Part shown: one piece after another, positions 8,576-17,038 of the stretch | Numbering within the stretch: position 1 is the first letter of the stretch | How the letters are laid out: the number at the start of each line of letters is the position of its first letter | Source: an uncultured Alphaproteobacteria bacterium | GTDB lineage: Bacteria > Pseudomonadota > Alphaproteobacteria > HIMB59 > GCA-002718135 | Reading direction: 5' to 3' | NCBI GenBank assembly: GCA_902577905.1 | Contig: CACHAQ010000001.1 | Location: forward strand, 1-64,000 | DNA length: 64,000 bases | Notes under the pieces: generated by a model | Database searches by the model: none | Seen by the model: the letters and a program-made list of their open reading frames with translations, nothing else | What the model was told of the DNA's origin: nothing | Position numbers and translations under genes: made by a program

Positions 8576-9231
8576 TGTGCGGAAGATTTACAAGCACTGA
8601 AGATAAAGAAAAAATTACAAAACTATTTCCTAACTCAGAAGTTTTAAATTACGCGCATAAGTCATACAATATATCACCTTCTAATATCGTTAATATTATT
8701 TATGAAAATAATCATAAACTTTTAATAGATACTTTTATTTGGAGTTATAGTTTTTTTAGTAAACAAAATAATGTTACTCAATTTGTTATTAATGCAAGAA
8801 TTGAAACGATTAATGATAAATATTTATTTAAAGAATCATTTACTAAAAGAAAATGTCTATTTATTGCAAATGGATATTATGAATGGAAAAATATAAATAA
8901 TCAAAAACAACCCTATTTAATATCAATTCCTAGAAATGAATTATTATTTTTTGGTGGAATTTGGAGGGAAGAAATAAGAGATAATAAAAAAATGAATGTT
9001 GTCTGTATCATTACTAAGGAGGCAAATGAAAATCTTTCCCATATACATAATAGAATGCCTCTTATTATGTCTCATAATGAGGGTCTTGAATTTCTTAATG
9101 ATAATGAAAATAAATTTCTACATAAAAACAAAAGTGTTATCGAGGATGATTTAGACTTTTATCCAGTATCAAAAATTGTAAATAATCCAAAAAATAATGA
9201 TGAAAATTGCCTTAAAGAAATATCTTTATAA
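8575..9231 (+). CDS. SRAP protein (HMCES/YedK family), abasic-site DNA crosslink shield
   Basis: A 218-residue SOS-response-associated peptidase-fold protein. The start is GTG at 8575, giving M-C-G-R-F; the conserved Cys2 must become N-terminal to form the thiazolidine link to abasic single-stranded DNA. Other family residues are seen: the Asn in FVINARIET, the Glu in GYYEWK and the active-site His in SHIHNRMPL. It has the usual length. The family protects abasic sites in ssDNA near replication forks. It is coupled by one base to the DUF4864 gene, but no functional link between the two is evident. Confidence 0.92.
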   Translation: MCGRFTSTEDKEKITKLFPNSEVLNYAHKSYNISPSNIVNIIYENNHKLLIDTFIWSYSFFSKQNNVTQFVINARIETINDKYLFKESFTKRKCLFIANGYYEWKNINNQKQPYLISIPRNELLFFGGIWREEIRDNKKMNVVCIITKEANENLSHIHNRMPLIMSHNEGLEFLNDNENKFLHKNKSVIEDDLDFYPVSKIVNNPKNNDENCLKEISL

Positions 9232-9287
9232 TATTTAAATTTTTTTATCGCTTTTATAATATTAATCAAATATATAATTTTTCTCTA

Positions 9288-10226
9288 ATGAGTCATTTAT
9301 TTTATAAACCTGCAAAATCTAGATTACACAGAAGTGAATTGGCGGTTCCAGGCTCTAATCCAAGGATGTTTGAAAAAGCATTAAAATCAAATGCCGATTA
9401 TATTTTTTTAGATTTAGAAGATGCAGTATCTCCAAATGATAAAATTGATGCAAGAAAAAATGTTATAAATGCAATAAAAGAATATAATTGGAGAGAAGAA
9501 GGTAAAACAATCTCTATAAGAATTAACGGTTTGGATACACACTATATGTATCGTGATGTAATTGAAATTATAGAAGAGGTCGGTGATAAGATTGATACAT
9601 TATTAATTCCAAAAGTAGGCTCATCATCTGATGTATATATGGTTGATTGTATGCTCAATCAAATTGAACAAAATAAAAAATTTAAAAATAGAATAGGTTT
9701 AGAATGTTTAATTGAAACAGCACTAGGAATGTCTAACATCCAATCAATTGCAACATCAAGTTCTAGACTAGAAGCATTACACTTTGGAGTTGCAGATTAT
9801 GCTGCAAGTATGCGAGCAAGAACTGTTGTCATTGGAGGTTTAAATCCTGATTACCCTGGTGATCAATGGCATCATGGCTTATCAACTTTAGTAATGACCT
9901 GTAGATCATATGGCTTAAGAGCAATAGACGGACCCTTTGGAGACTTTAATGACAAACAAGGATATCTTGATGCAGCAAAAAGAGCGGCAGCAATTGGTTT
10001 TGAGGGTAAATGGGCAATACATCCATCGCAAATAGATTTAGCTAATGAAGTTTTTTCTCCACCCAAAGAAGAAATAGATAAAGCAAAAAGAATATTATTA
10101 GAATTGGAAAAGGCAGCAGCTGAAGGAAAGGGTGCTGCTCAGCTTGATGGAAGAATGATCGATGCTGCATCTGCTAGAATGGCTGAAAATGTTGTAAATA
10201 TTAATAAGTTAATTGAAAGTAAGTAA
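9288..10226 (+). CDS. mcl: Malyl-CoA lyase / beta-methylmalyl-CoA lyase (CitE-like)
   Basis: A 312-residue HpcH/HpaI aldolase-superfamily enzyme that cleaves malyl-CoA to acetyl-CoA and glyoxylate, and in some species acts on methylmalyl-CoA. The CitE/Mcl signatures are ELAVPGSNPRMFEKAL, YIFLDLEDAVSP (metal-binding acidic residues), LECLIETALG and EALHFGVADYAASM. The late KWAIHPSQ segment, typical of Mcl1-type lyases, is also present. It is followed by malate thiokinase genes with one-base overlap, which selects malyl-CoA lyase over citrate lyase beta subunit. It begins an apparent three-gene operon after a 56-base A+T-rich gap containing two TATAAT hexamers (9255-9260 and 9273-9278). Confidence 0.92.
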   Translation: MSHLFYKPAKSRLHRSELAVPGSNPRMFEKALKSNADYIFLDLEDAVSPNDKIDARKNVINAIKEYNWREEGKTISIRINGLDTHYMYRDVIEIIEEVGDKIDTLLIPKVGSSSDVYMVDCMLNQIEQNKKFKNRIGLECLIETALGMSNIQSIATSSSRLEALHFGVADYAASMRARTVVIGGLNPDYPGDQWHHGLSTLVMTCRSYGLRAIDGPFGDFNDKQGYLDAAKRAAAIGFEGKWAIHPSQIDLANEVFSPPKEEIDKAKRILLELEKAAAEGKGAAQLDGRMIDAASARMAENVVNINKLIESK

Positions 10227-11386
10227 TGGACATACACGAATATCAAGCAAAAAAAATATTGTCCGATTTTGGAGTTAAAATTCCCACTGGTGGTATTGTT
10301 TATAGTCCAGAAAATGCAGAAAATAAAGCGAGAGAAATTGGTGGTTCAAAATGGGTTGTAAAAGCGCAAGTTCACTCTGGTGCTAGAGGTAAAGCGGGAG
10401 GAATTATAATATGTAATTCTCCGTTAGAAGTTGCTGATGCAACTGATAAATTGTTAGGTAAAAAATTAATTACAAACCAAACTGGTCCAGAGGGTAAGAT
10501 AATAAATAGAATTTATATTGAAGAAGCAACTGATATCAAACATGAATTATATTTAGGTTTAGTGTTTGATAGATCTTCAGAAAGTATAATGGTTGTAGCC
10601 TCAACAGAAGGTGGAATGAGTGTCGAAGAAATTTCAAAAGAAAAACCTGAAACAATTATACGATCTAAAATTGAAGTAGCAGTTGGTATTCAACAATTTC
10701 AAGCAAGAGAAATAGCTTTTGGTTTAGGAATTGAATCCAAATTGATCTCAAGAGCAGCAAATACAATTATTGGTTGTTATAAAGCTTTTAGTGAGCTTGA
10801 TGCAACAATGGTTGAAGTTAATCCATTAGTTGTATCACACCAAGATGAAATACTAGCATTAGATTGTAAAATGAGTTTTGATAATAATGCAATGTTTAGA
10901 AGAGATGAAATTGCAGAACTTAGAGATAAAACACAAGAAAATTCAAATGAAGTTTATGCTTCTGACAGAGGAATGAATTATGTAAGTCTAGATGGGAATA
11001 TTGGTAATATTATTAATGGTGCAGGCTTAGCAATGGCTTCAATGGATATGATAAAACTTGCTGGTGGTGAACCTGCAAATTTTTTAGATGTTGGCGGAGG
11101 TGCAACACCTGAAAAAATAGTTAAAGCTTTTAAATTAATCTCTATGGACACAAAAGTTAAGGTGATATTAGTTAATATCTTTGCAGGGATTAACAGATGT
11201 GATTGGGTTGCAGAAGGAATTGTTCAAGCTTTATCAAAAATTGAAATTAAACATCCTTTAGTTATACGTTTAGCTGGAACTAACGTCGAAAAGGGAAATG
11301 AAATACTTAAAAAAAGCAATATAAATTACATTGAAGCATCAACTTTAGAAGATGCAGCAAATAAAGCAGTGAAGGCTCTTGGATAA
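10226..11386 (+). CDS. mtkA: Malate-CoA ligase (malate thiokinase) subunit beta
   Basis: A 386-residue ATP-grasp acyl-CoA synthetase beta subunit, same fold as SucC. The N-terminal MDIHEYQAKKIL, the ATP-grasp block VVKAQVHSGARGKAGG, MVEVNPLVVS and the C-terminal GGGATPEKI and NIFAGINRCDWVAEGI are all present. The adjoining malyl-CoA lyase makes malate the expected acyl substrate rather than succinate. It overlaps mcl by one base and is two bases from mtkB. A sucCD identity cannot be excluded without a tree, but the operon argues for mtkAB. Confidence 0.88.
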   Translation: MDIHEYQAKKILSDFGVKIPTGGIVYSPENAENKAREIGGSKWVVKAQVHSGARGKAGGIIICNSPLEVADATDKLLGKKLITNQTGPEGKIINRIYIEEATDIKHELYLGLVFDRSSESIMVVASTEGGMSVEEISKEKPETIIRSKIEVAVGIQQFQAREIAFGLGIESKLISRAANTIIGCYKAFSELDATMVEVNPLVVSHQDEILALDCKMSFDNNAMFRRDEIAELRDKTQENSNEVYASDRGMNYVSLDGNIGNIINGAGLAMASMDMIKLAGGEPANFLDVGGGATPEKIVKAFKLISMDTKVKVILVNIFAGINRCDWVAEGIVQALSKIEIKHPLVIRLAGTNVEKGNEILKKSNINYIEASTLEDAANKAVKALG

Positions 11387-11388
11387 TC

Positions 11389-12285
11389 ATGTCTATAATC
11401 ATTCACAAAAATACAAAGATTTTAGTCCAAGGATTCACTGGAAAAATTGGAAGTTTTCATGCTGAAGAAATGATTAAGTATGGTTCTAACGTTGTTGGCG
11501 GGGTAACACCTGGAAAGGGTGGCATGACTCATTTAAATCTTCCTGTTTTTAATACTGTTAAAGAAGCTGTAGATCAAACTGGAGCATCAACATCAATTTT
11601 ATTTGTTCCACCAGCCTTCGCAGCTGACTCAGCAATGGAAGCTGCTGATGCAGGTATTAAGACCTGTGTGGCTATTACTGACGGTATTCCTTCACATGAT
11701 ATGGTTAAAATAAAAAGATACATGAGAAGATATCCAAAAGATAAAAAAATGGGATTAGTAGGTCCGAATTGTGCAGGAATAATTAGCCCTGGTAAATCTA
11801 TGTTAGGTATTATGCCTGGTCATATCTACAAAGAAGGTAAAATAGGAATAGTTAGTAGATCTGGCACTTTGGGATATGAAGCTGCACAACAACTTAAAGA
11901 TTTGGAAATTGGTGTTTCAACAAGTGTAGGTATAGGAGGCGATCCAATAAATGGAAGTTCTTTTAGAGATATAATTGAAAAGTTTGAAAATGATGATGAA
12001 ACTATTGCAGTTTTAATGATAGGTGAAATAGGTGGTCCACAAGAAGTTGAAGCTGGAAAATTTGCTAAAGAAAATATGAGTAAACCGGTAATTGCGTATA
12101 TAGCAGGACTAACTGCACCAAAAGGTCGTGTGATGGGGCATGCTGGCGCAATTGTTTCTGCTTATGGTGAAAGTGCAATAGAAAAAGTAGAACTTCTTAA
12201 AGAGTGTGGGGTTACAATTTCCAAAAACCCTTCTGTAATGGGTGAAACTGTTAAAAAAGTATTAGTAGAAAATAATTTGAATTAA
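11389..12285 (+). CDS. mtkB: Malate-CoA ligase (malate thiokinase) subunit alpha
   Basis: A 298-residue CoA-binding subunit, same fold as SucD. It shows the N-terminal Rossmann start VQGFTGKIGSFHAEEM, the CoA-binding VGGVTPGKGG, GPNCAGIISPG and the phosphohistidine loop GRVMGHAGAI, in which the His is phosphorylated during the ATP-to-CoA transfer. It pairs with the upstream beta subunit to make malyl-CoA in the cytoplasm, feeding or draining the malyl-CoA lyase. It is the last gene of the mcl-mtkA-mtkB set before a short spacer and a possible small membrane ORF. Confidence 0.88.
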   Translation: MSIIIHKNTKILVQGFTGKIGSFHAEEMIKYGSNVVGGVTPGKGGMTHLNLPVFNTVKEAVDQTGASTSILFVPPAFAADSAMEAADAGIKTCVAITDGIPSHDMVKIKRYMRRYPKDKKMGLVGPNCAGIISPGKSMLGIMPGHIYKEGKIGIVSRSGTLGYEAAQQLKDLEIGVSTSVGIGGDPINGSSFRDIIEKFENDDETIAVLMIGEIGGPQEVEAGKFAKENMSKPVIAYIAGLTAPKGRVMGHAGAIVSAYGESAIEKVELLKECGVTISKNPSVMGETVKKVLVENNLN

Positions 12286-12300
12286 TATAATTAAAAAATA

Positions 12301-12438
12301 ATGAAATTTTTATATAAAAATGAATTCTGGATGTTAATATTTTCTCTAGGTGTTCTTTATTGGTTATTTAATCCATCAGTCTTAACAACCTTAGTTATGA
12401 TTGTACCATTGCTATTGGCCGTTTCCTCCCGTAAATAA
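12301..12438 (+). CDS. Possible small membrane protein, 45 residues
   Basis: ATG at 12301 opens a 45-codon frame ending TAA at 12436-12438. It starts MKFLYKNEFW, has one or two short hydrophobic helices (about residues 10-23 and 27-41) and ends SSRK, consistent with a membrane peptide with a cytoplasmic basic tail. It lies 15 bases after mtkB on the same strand and could be co-transcribed. No recognisable family. It could be a chance frame in A+T-rich DNA, although two Trp and a clear hydrophobic pattern favour a real gene. Confidence 0.4.
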   Translation: MKFLYKNEFWMLIFSLGVLYWLFNPSVLTTLVMIVPLLLAVSSRK

Positions 12439-12492
12439 AGCTAAGTTTTATACTACTGATGCTTGAATGTTTATCGTATTTATAGCTAAAAA

Positions 12493-13056
12493 ATGAAATT
12501 ATATCTTATTAGACATGCAGAGTCAGAAGCTAATGCAGCATCAGATTTAGATAATCCAACTTATTATTATGATGCAAGAATTACTCAAAGAGGAGTTCAG
12601 CAAGCAAAAAAATTAAATAATAGAATTAAAAATCTCAAATTTGATAATTATTTTTGTTCCCCCTTAACAAGAACATTGGAAACATTCTCTATTGTTTTTC
12701 CATCTAATAAACCGGTAATTGAACCATTAATAAGAGAACATTTGTATCACTCATGTGATGTAGGAAGACAACCAAAAAAATTAAAAAAAGAATTTAATGA
12801 TTTTGATTTTAATAATTTAAATGATTTTTGGTGGAATAATAACAAACCTATTAATGAAAAAAAAATTATACAAGAGTCTCACAATGATATTAAAATTAGA
12901 TTAAGGTCTTTTCTGCTATCTATTAAAAACCTTAATTTACAAAAAATTGTATTAGTCAGTCACGGTACATTCTTAAGTCAAATAACTGAATATATGCTGG
13001 ATAACTGTGAGGTATATGATTGTGAGTACAATGAGGTATACGAAAAATTTTTTTAA
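12493..13056 (+). CDS. Histidine phosphatase superfamily (phosphoglycerate-mutase-like) protein
   Basis: A 187-residue protein with the phosphohistidine motif at its start (LIRHAESEAN), a CSPLTRTLET segment and the second catalytic His in VLVSHGTFLSQ. This is a small cytoplasmic phosphatase fold; substrates in this family range from sugar phosphates to nucleotides and cannot be inferred here. It stands just before the pteridine-like cluster. A phosphatase step would be needed to strip the 5'-phosphate from a RibA-derived pyrimidine, so membership is possible but only a positional guess. Confidence 0.8.
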   Translation: MKLYLIRHAESEANAASDLDNPTYYYDARITQRGVQQAKKLNNRIKNLKFDNYFCSPLTRTLETFSIVFPSNKPVIEPLIREHLYHSCDVGRQPKKLKKEFNDFDFNNLNDFWWNNNKPINEKKIIQESHNDIKIRLRSFLLSIKNLNLQKIVLVSHGTFLSQITEYMLDNCEVYDCEYNEVYEKFF

Positions 13057-13079
13057 TTTAATTCTTGATAAATAAAAAT

Positions 13080-13847
13080 CTAAAACATTTCATTTATTAT
13101 TTTATTTAATTTTTGTGTTACTCTATCAATTATTTTTTTTCCTATCTGTGCATTGGATTTTCTAGGATCTCCAATAATTCCACTTTTACTTAATTCTTTA
13201 GTTACCCAAGCTTTCTTAATATTTTTCTCATAAGAAATGGTTTTAGATGATAAATAATCGGAAGATAATCTATGTTTAGAAATTTTAGATAGCCTAACTA
13301 GGTTTGGAAATAAATATAACATAATAGATGTTTCAAATTCTCCACCGTGATAACCAAAGTCTTTTTCTTTACTTGATATAATTCCTTTAAATTGATCAAA
13401 TAAAAAATATGTGCCTTTTACTATGTTTATCTTAAATTCTGATTTCAATTCTTTAGCAATAATATCTATATGGCTAATTTGTCCACCATGACTATTTAAA
13501 AGTAATATGTTTTTAAATTTCAATTTACATACATTTTCTATAATTGACAAAGAGTGCGATATAAATTCCAATGAATCAATACTTATTGTTCCATCAAAAT
13601 CTGTATGTTCAGCAGCTGAACCAAAATATATTTCAGGCATAATTAAATATTTATTTGAATTATATTTTTTATTGAATTCTAATAATATTCCTTCAAGAAT
13701 TTTTTTATCAGTATTTAATGGAAGATGCGGACCGTGTTGTTCTATTGATGAAAATGGGAAAATTAAAACTGTTTTTCTATTTATTTTTTTAATTTCATAT
13801 GTTGTTAATTCTTCCCAAAAGTTTGTTAGCATTTTTTTATTATACAT
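13080..13847 (-). CDS. Creatininase-family metal-dependent amidohydrolase
   Basis: A 255-residue member of the creatininase fold. Metal ligands are recognisable: E36 and H38 in SSIEQHGPHLPL, D47 in NTDKKI, then LLNSHGGQ and YHGGEFETS with a conserved Glu. The family contains creatinine amidohydrolase, mycofactocin MftE and ArfB, the archaeal deformylase acting on a formylamino-pyrimidine from GTP. Close to a GTP cyclohydrolase II and a RibD-like reductase, an ArfB-like action on a pyrimidine or pteridine amide is attractive, but this is inference. It is divergent from the dehydrogenase gene with a 13-base gap. Confidence 0.82.
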   Translation of the reverse strand: MYNKKMLTNFWEELTTYEIKKINRKTVLIFPFSSIEQHGPHLPLNTDKKILEGILLEFNKKYNSNKYLIMPEIYFGSAAEHTDFDGTISIDSLEFISHSLSIIENVCKLKFKNILLLNSHGGQISHIDIIAKELKSEFKINIVKGTYFLFDQFKGIISSKEKDFGYHGGEFETSIMLYLFPNLVRLSKISKHRLSSDYLSSKTISYEKNIKKAWVTKELSKSGIIGDPRKSNAQIGKKIIDRVTQKLNKIINEMF

Positions 13848-13860
13848 TTATAAGTAAATT

Positions 13861-14820
13861 ATGAAATCTTATTCTTTATGGATTGATAAAAAAAAACAAG
13901 CTAAAATTTATCAAAAAAAACTTGTTTACAATAAAAATAACAAAACAGTTTTAGTTAAAACTATTTACTCAGGTATTAGCAAGGGAACTGAAAAATTAGT
14001 TTCATCTAAAAGCGTAAGTAAGGATCAATTTGAATTAATGAAAGCCCCTTTTCAAGAGGGTTCTTTTAATTTACCTATAAAATACGGTTATATAAATGTT
14101 GGGAATATTGTCGATGGCCCAAGGAAATATATAAATAAAAAAATATTTAGTCTTTATCCTCATCAAGATTTATATGAAATTTCTATTCAAAATTTAATTT
14201 TTTTACCAAAAGGAAATTTGAGAAAATATGTTCTAACTGCAAATATGGAAACAGCAATTAATATCTTTTGGGACGCACAATCTAAAAGTAATAACAAAAT
14301 TCTAATTGTAGGACTTGGCTCTGTAGGATTATTAACTGCATTTTTTTTTAAAATTAATGGATATAAAAATGTCTATGTTTTTGATAATAATAAAAATAAA
14401 AGAAAAATTGCCAACTATTTAGGATTAAATTTTATTGATATAATAAAGATTGAGAAAATAGATGTAGCAATAAACACTACAGCTAATTATAAAGTTCTAA
14501 ATTCTTTAATGGAAAAATTATCTATCGAAGGAAAAATAGTAGAAGCTAGTTGGTATGGTAAAAATAAAGGAGAAGTTGCCTTAGGTGGGTATTTTCATTC
14601 TAAAAGATTAAAAATTATTAGCTCACAGGTATCTAAAATACCAAAATACATGAAAAATAAATATGATTTTGAGGGGAGATTAAAATTAGCAATTAAATCT
14701 TTAAAAAATTCAAAATTAGAAAAATTAATTACTAGTGAAAGTAATTTTTTTGATTTAGAAAAAGATTACTATAAAATCCTTCAAAATAAAGATACAATAA
14801 TGCATCTAGTTAAATATTAA
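13861..14820 (+). CDS. MDR-type (zinc-binding-dehydrogenase-like) oxidoreductase
   Basis: A 319-residue medium-chain dehydrogenase/reductase. The N-terminal part contains YSGISKGTEKL, a block also seen in BchC-type and related MDR enzymes, and the central Rossmann fold has LIVGLGSVGLL for NAD(P) binding. The Cys/His zinc ligands of classic alcohol dehydrogenases are not evident, so it is probably zinc-independent. It starts a four-gene run (dehydrogenase, QueD-like, glycosyltransferase, methyltransferase) with gaps of 2 bases or overlaps, implying an operon. The likely role is oxidation or reduction of a pathway intermediate or side chain; the substrate is unknown. Confidence 0.8.
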   Translation: MKSYSLWIDKKKQAKIYQKKLVYNKNNKTVLVKTIYSGISKGTEKLVSSKSVSKDQFELMKAPFQEGSFNLPIKYGYINVGNIVDGPRKYINKKIFSLYPHQDLYEISIQNLIFLPKGNLRKYVLTANMETAINIFWDAQSKSNNKILIVGLGSVGLLTAFFFKINGYKNVYVFDNNKNKRKIANYLGLNFIDIIKIEKIDVAINTTANYKVLNSLMEKLSIEGKIVEASWYGKNKGEVALGGYFHSKRLKIISSQVSKIPKYMKNKYDFEGRLKLAIKSLKNSKLEKLITSESNFFDLEKDYYKILQNKDTIMHLVKY

Positions 14821-14822
14821 TT

Positions 14823-15221
14823 ATGTATTCGATAAAAGTAAGAGAAAATATTCTAATAGCTCATTCTTTACCTGGAGAAGTATTTGGACCAGCCCAAAAT
14901 ATGCATGGAGCTACATATTTAGTAGATGCAGAATTTTTCACTGATAAACTTAATAAATACAATATAATTATGGATTTAGGAATAGTGTCCACGACTTTAA
15001 AAGATATTCTTAAAATATATAATTATCAAAATTTAGATGAGATTGATGAATTTAAGGGAAAAATTACCTCAACAGAGTTTTTAGCAGAGGATATTTGCAA
15101 TAAGATCTTGAATAGACTAAGAAATGAATTCTCTGAAGATTACAAATCTTTAAAAAAAATTAAAATAACTTTGCAAGAATCAAATGTTGCATGGGCATCA
15201 TATGAAAAAGAGGTTATCTAA
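14823..15221 (+). CDS. QueD/6-pyruvoyltetrahydropterin synthase-like protein with altered active site
   Basis: A 132-residue T-fold protein related to QueD/PTPS. H14 (IAHSLPG), H28 (NMHGATY), D51 (MDLG), T84-E85 (STEFLAEDI) and E119 (LQES) align with family landmarks. The usual HGH zinc motif reads HGA (A30), the catalytic Cys before it is absent, and the usual Asp-His pair is lost in LDEID. Zinc binding and the standard chemistry are therefore doubtful, although a pterin or purine-derived substrate remains likely. I recall a similar FGPAQ-MHGAT variant in other alphaproteobacteria, unverified here. It is two bases downstream of the dehydrogenase and overlaps the glycosyltransferase. Confidence 0.78.
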   Translation: MYSIKVRENILIAHSLPGEVFGPAQNMHGATYLVDAEFFTDKLNKYNIIMDLGIVSTTLKDILKIYNYQNLDEIDEFKGKITSTEFLAEDICNKILNRLRNEFSEDYKSLKKIKITLQESNVAWASYEKEVI

Positions 15222-16248
15222 AAATAAATCTTATATTTATTTTGTTTATCCAGGAAATATTAATGCAAAAACTGGAGGATATATTTATGAAAAAAATATC
15301 CTAGAATATGCAAAGATAAGGGATATAAATATTAGACCAATTGCGCTAAGTGAAAATTATCCTTTTCCTAGAAATAACGATATAAAATATTTTCTAAAAA
15401 TTTTAGATAAAATTGATCCTGACTCTAAAATTATAATCGATGGATTAGCTTTAGAAGGAATGTATTCCATTTTTAAAAAAATACTTACTTATAATGTTAT
15501 CGCGCTAATACATCATCCTTTATATCTTGAATTTAAAGGTCAAAGGTCAAAAAAATTCTTGAGATTAGAAAAAGAAAATTTCAAAAAAATAAATAAATTT
15601 ATTGTTACATCTAAAAATACAAAAAATTTATTAATAAATGAATTTAAGGTTCTAAATAATAAAATATCTGTAGTTGAACCTGGGATAGAAAGACTAGCAA
15701 ATTATAATTTTAAAAATAATAGTAAAATTCATCTTTTAACATGTGGAAGTATAATAAATAGAAAAAATTATCTTTTTTTATTAAAAGTTTTAAAGCCTTT
15801 AGATAATTTTATTTTAGAAATTGTTGGTGATACCACAAGAGATATAGGTTATTACAAAAAACTCAAAAAATTTATTTCTAAAAATTCAATGAACAGAAAA
15901 ATAATATTCCACGGTACTATTTCAGATACAAAATTAGCAAAATTATATTCTAAAACAGATTGTTACATTTCGGTAAGTAAATATGAAGGTTTTGGAATGT
16001 CTTTAGCAAATGCATTAATAATTAAAAAGCCAATTATAACCTTTTTTACAAATACTATCTTAAATACACTAGGAAAAAAGGGTGTTATTTATTTCAAAAA
16101 ATTTGAAGTAAATGATCTTAGAAATATAATTATTAAAAATATATTAAATAAAAAAAATTTTAATAAACTAAATATTGATATTAAAAAAAATAAAAGATAT
16201 CTTCTTACTCCTCTAGAGTCAGCTAAGAAATTTTTTAATTTAATTTAA
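15202..16248 (+). CDS. GT4-type glycosyltransferase
   Basis: A 348-residue GT-B fold protein. It has an N-terminal glycine-rich acceptor-side segment (YPGNINAKTGGYIYE), a central VVEPGIE, and the donor-binding end with HLLTCGSIINRKN and SKYEGFGMSLANAL, close to the GT4 EGFGxxxxEA motif but with Asn at the second acidic position. The start chosen is ATG 15202; ATG 15184 is in frame but lies further inside the upstream gene. As part of the presumed pteridine operon it may attach a sugar to the product, by analogy with pterin glycosides. Cell-envelope glycosylation is the alternative. Confidence 0.82.
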   Translation: MKKRLSKNKSYIYFVYPGNINAKTGGYIYEKNILEYAKIRDINIRPIALSENYPFPRNNDIKYFLKILDKIDPDSKIIIDGLALEGMYSIFKKILTYNVIALIHHPLYLEFKGQRSKKFLRLEKENFKKINKFIVTSKNTKNLLINEFKVLNNKISVVEPGIERLANYNFKNNSKIHLLTCGSIINRKNYLFLLKVLKPLDNFILEIVGDTTRDIGYYKKLKKFISKNSMNRKIIFHGTISDTKLAKLYSKTDCYISVSKYEGFGMSLANALIIKKPIITFFTNTILNTLGKKGVIYFKKFEVNDLRNIIIKNILNKKNFNKLNIDIKKNKRYLLTPLESAKKFFNLI

Positions 16249-16249
16249 T

Positions 16250-17038
16250 ATGCATGAATTTCAAAATAAATGGTTAAATCTTAGAGAAACTGTCGATAGA
16301 AATTCAAGAAACAAAAGCATACTATATTTAATTAATAAATTTTTTAAAAATAAAAAAAATATTAGAATAATTGATTTGGGTTCAGGCGCTGGATCCAATT
16401 ATAGATTTCTTAAGTCACGATTATTAAATAATCAATATTGGTCTTTTGTAGACATATCACATCAATCAACAAATTATTTTAAAGAAAATATAAAATTATC
16501 TTCTAAAATAAAAAAAACTAATTTTAAAATTGTTGATGTAATTAATAATTTAGAAAAAATAAATTTTAATGATTATAATTTAGTTACAGGATCTGCTTTT
16601 TTAGATATTCTTCCAAAAATATGGTTCAAAAATTTTCATAAATTAAATCTTGATACGGAAATTGTCTATTTTGCTTTAAATTATAACGGTAATTTTAAAT
16701 TTTTTCCAAAACACAATGATGATAAAAAAATTCTTAATATATTTAATAAAGATCAAAAATCTGACAAAGGAATAGGGGAATTGGCCGTTGGACCAGATTG
16801 TACTGAATTAATAAATAAATTATTTAAAAGAACTCACAAAACATATGTTTTAGACTCTACATGGGATGTTAGTAAAAATTATGAATTTCAAATTTATTTT
16901 TTAAATTTTTGTAGAGAAATTATTCAAAAAAATAAACTTAACTTTGATGATTGGTTACAATTTCGTTTAAAAAGTATTAAAGAAAAAAATTCTAGATTTA
17001 TTTTAAATAATACAGATTTTTTAGCTATTAAGAAATAA
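16250..17038 (+). CDS. Class I SAM-dependent methyltransferase
   Basis: A 262-residue protein with the SAM-binding motif I in IRIIDLGSGAGSNYRFL (about residues 38-54), an acidic second strand (WSFVDIS) and a motif IV-like TGSAFLDILP. It begins one base after the glycosyltransferase stop and ends by overlapping the convergent RibD-like gene by 18 bases. The methyl acceptor is unknown. Position at the end of the dehydrogenase/QueD-like/glycosyltransferase run suggests tailoring of the same small molecule. Confidence 0.82.
   Translation: MHEFQNKWLNLRETVDRNSRNKSILYLINKFFKNKKNIRIIDLGSGAGSNYRFLKSRLLNNQYWSFVDISHQSTNYFKENIKLSSKIKKTNFKIVDVINNLEKINFNDYNLVTGSAFLDILPKIWFKNFHKLNLDTEIVYFALNYNGNFKFFPKHNDDKKILNIFNKDQKSDKGIGELAVGPDCTELINKLFKRTHKTYVLDSTWDVSKNYEFQIYFLNFCREIIQKNKLNFDDWLQFRLKSIKEKNSRFILNNTDFLAIKK

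Noticed and set aside
9288-10226. Citrate lyase beta subunit
   Set aside because: CitE resembles Mcl, but no citC, citD or citF is nearby and the coupled mtkAB genes point to malyl-CoA lyase.
13507-13857. 116-codon plus-strand frame over the creatininase gene
   Set aside because: It is a mirror of the well-supported minus-strand gene and has no recognisable domain; long antisense frames are common in this A+T-rich DNA.
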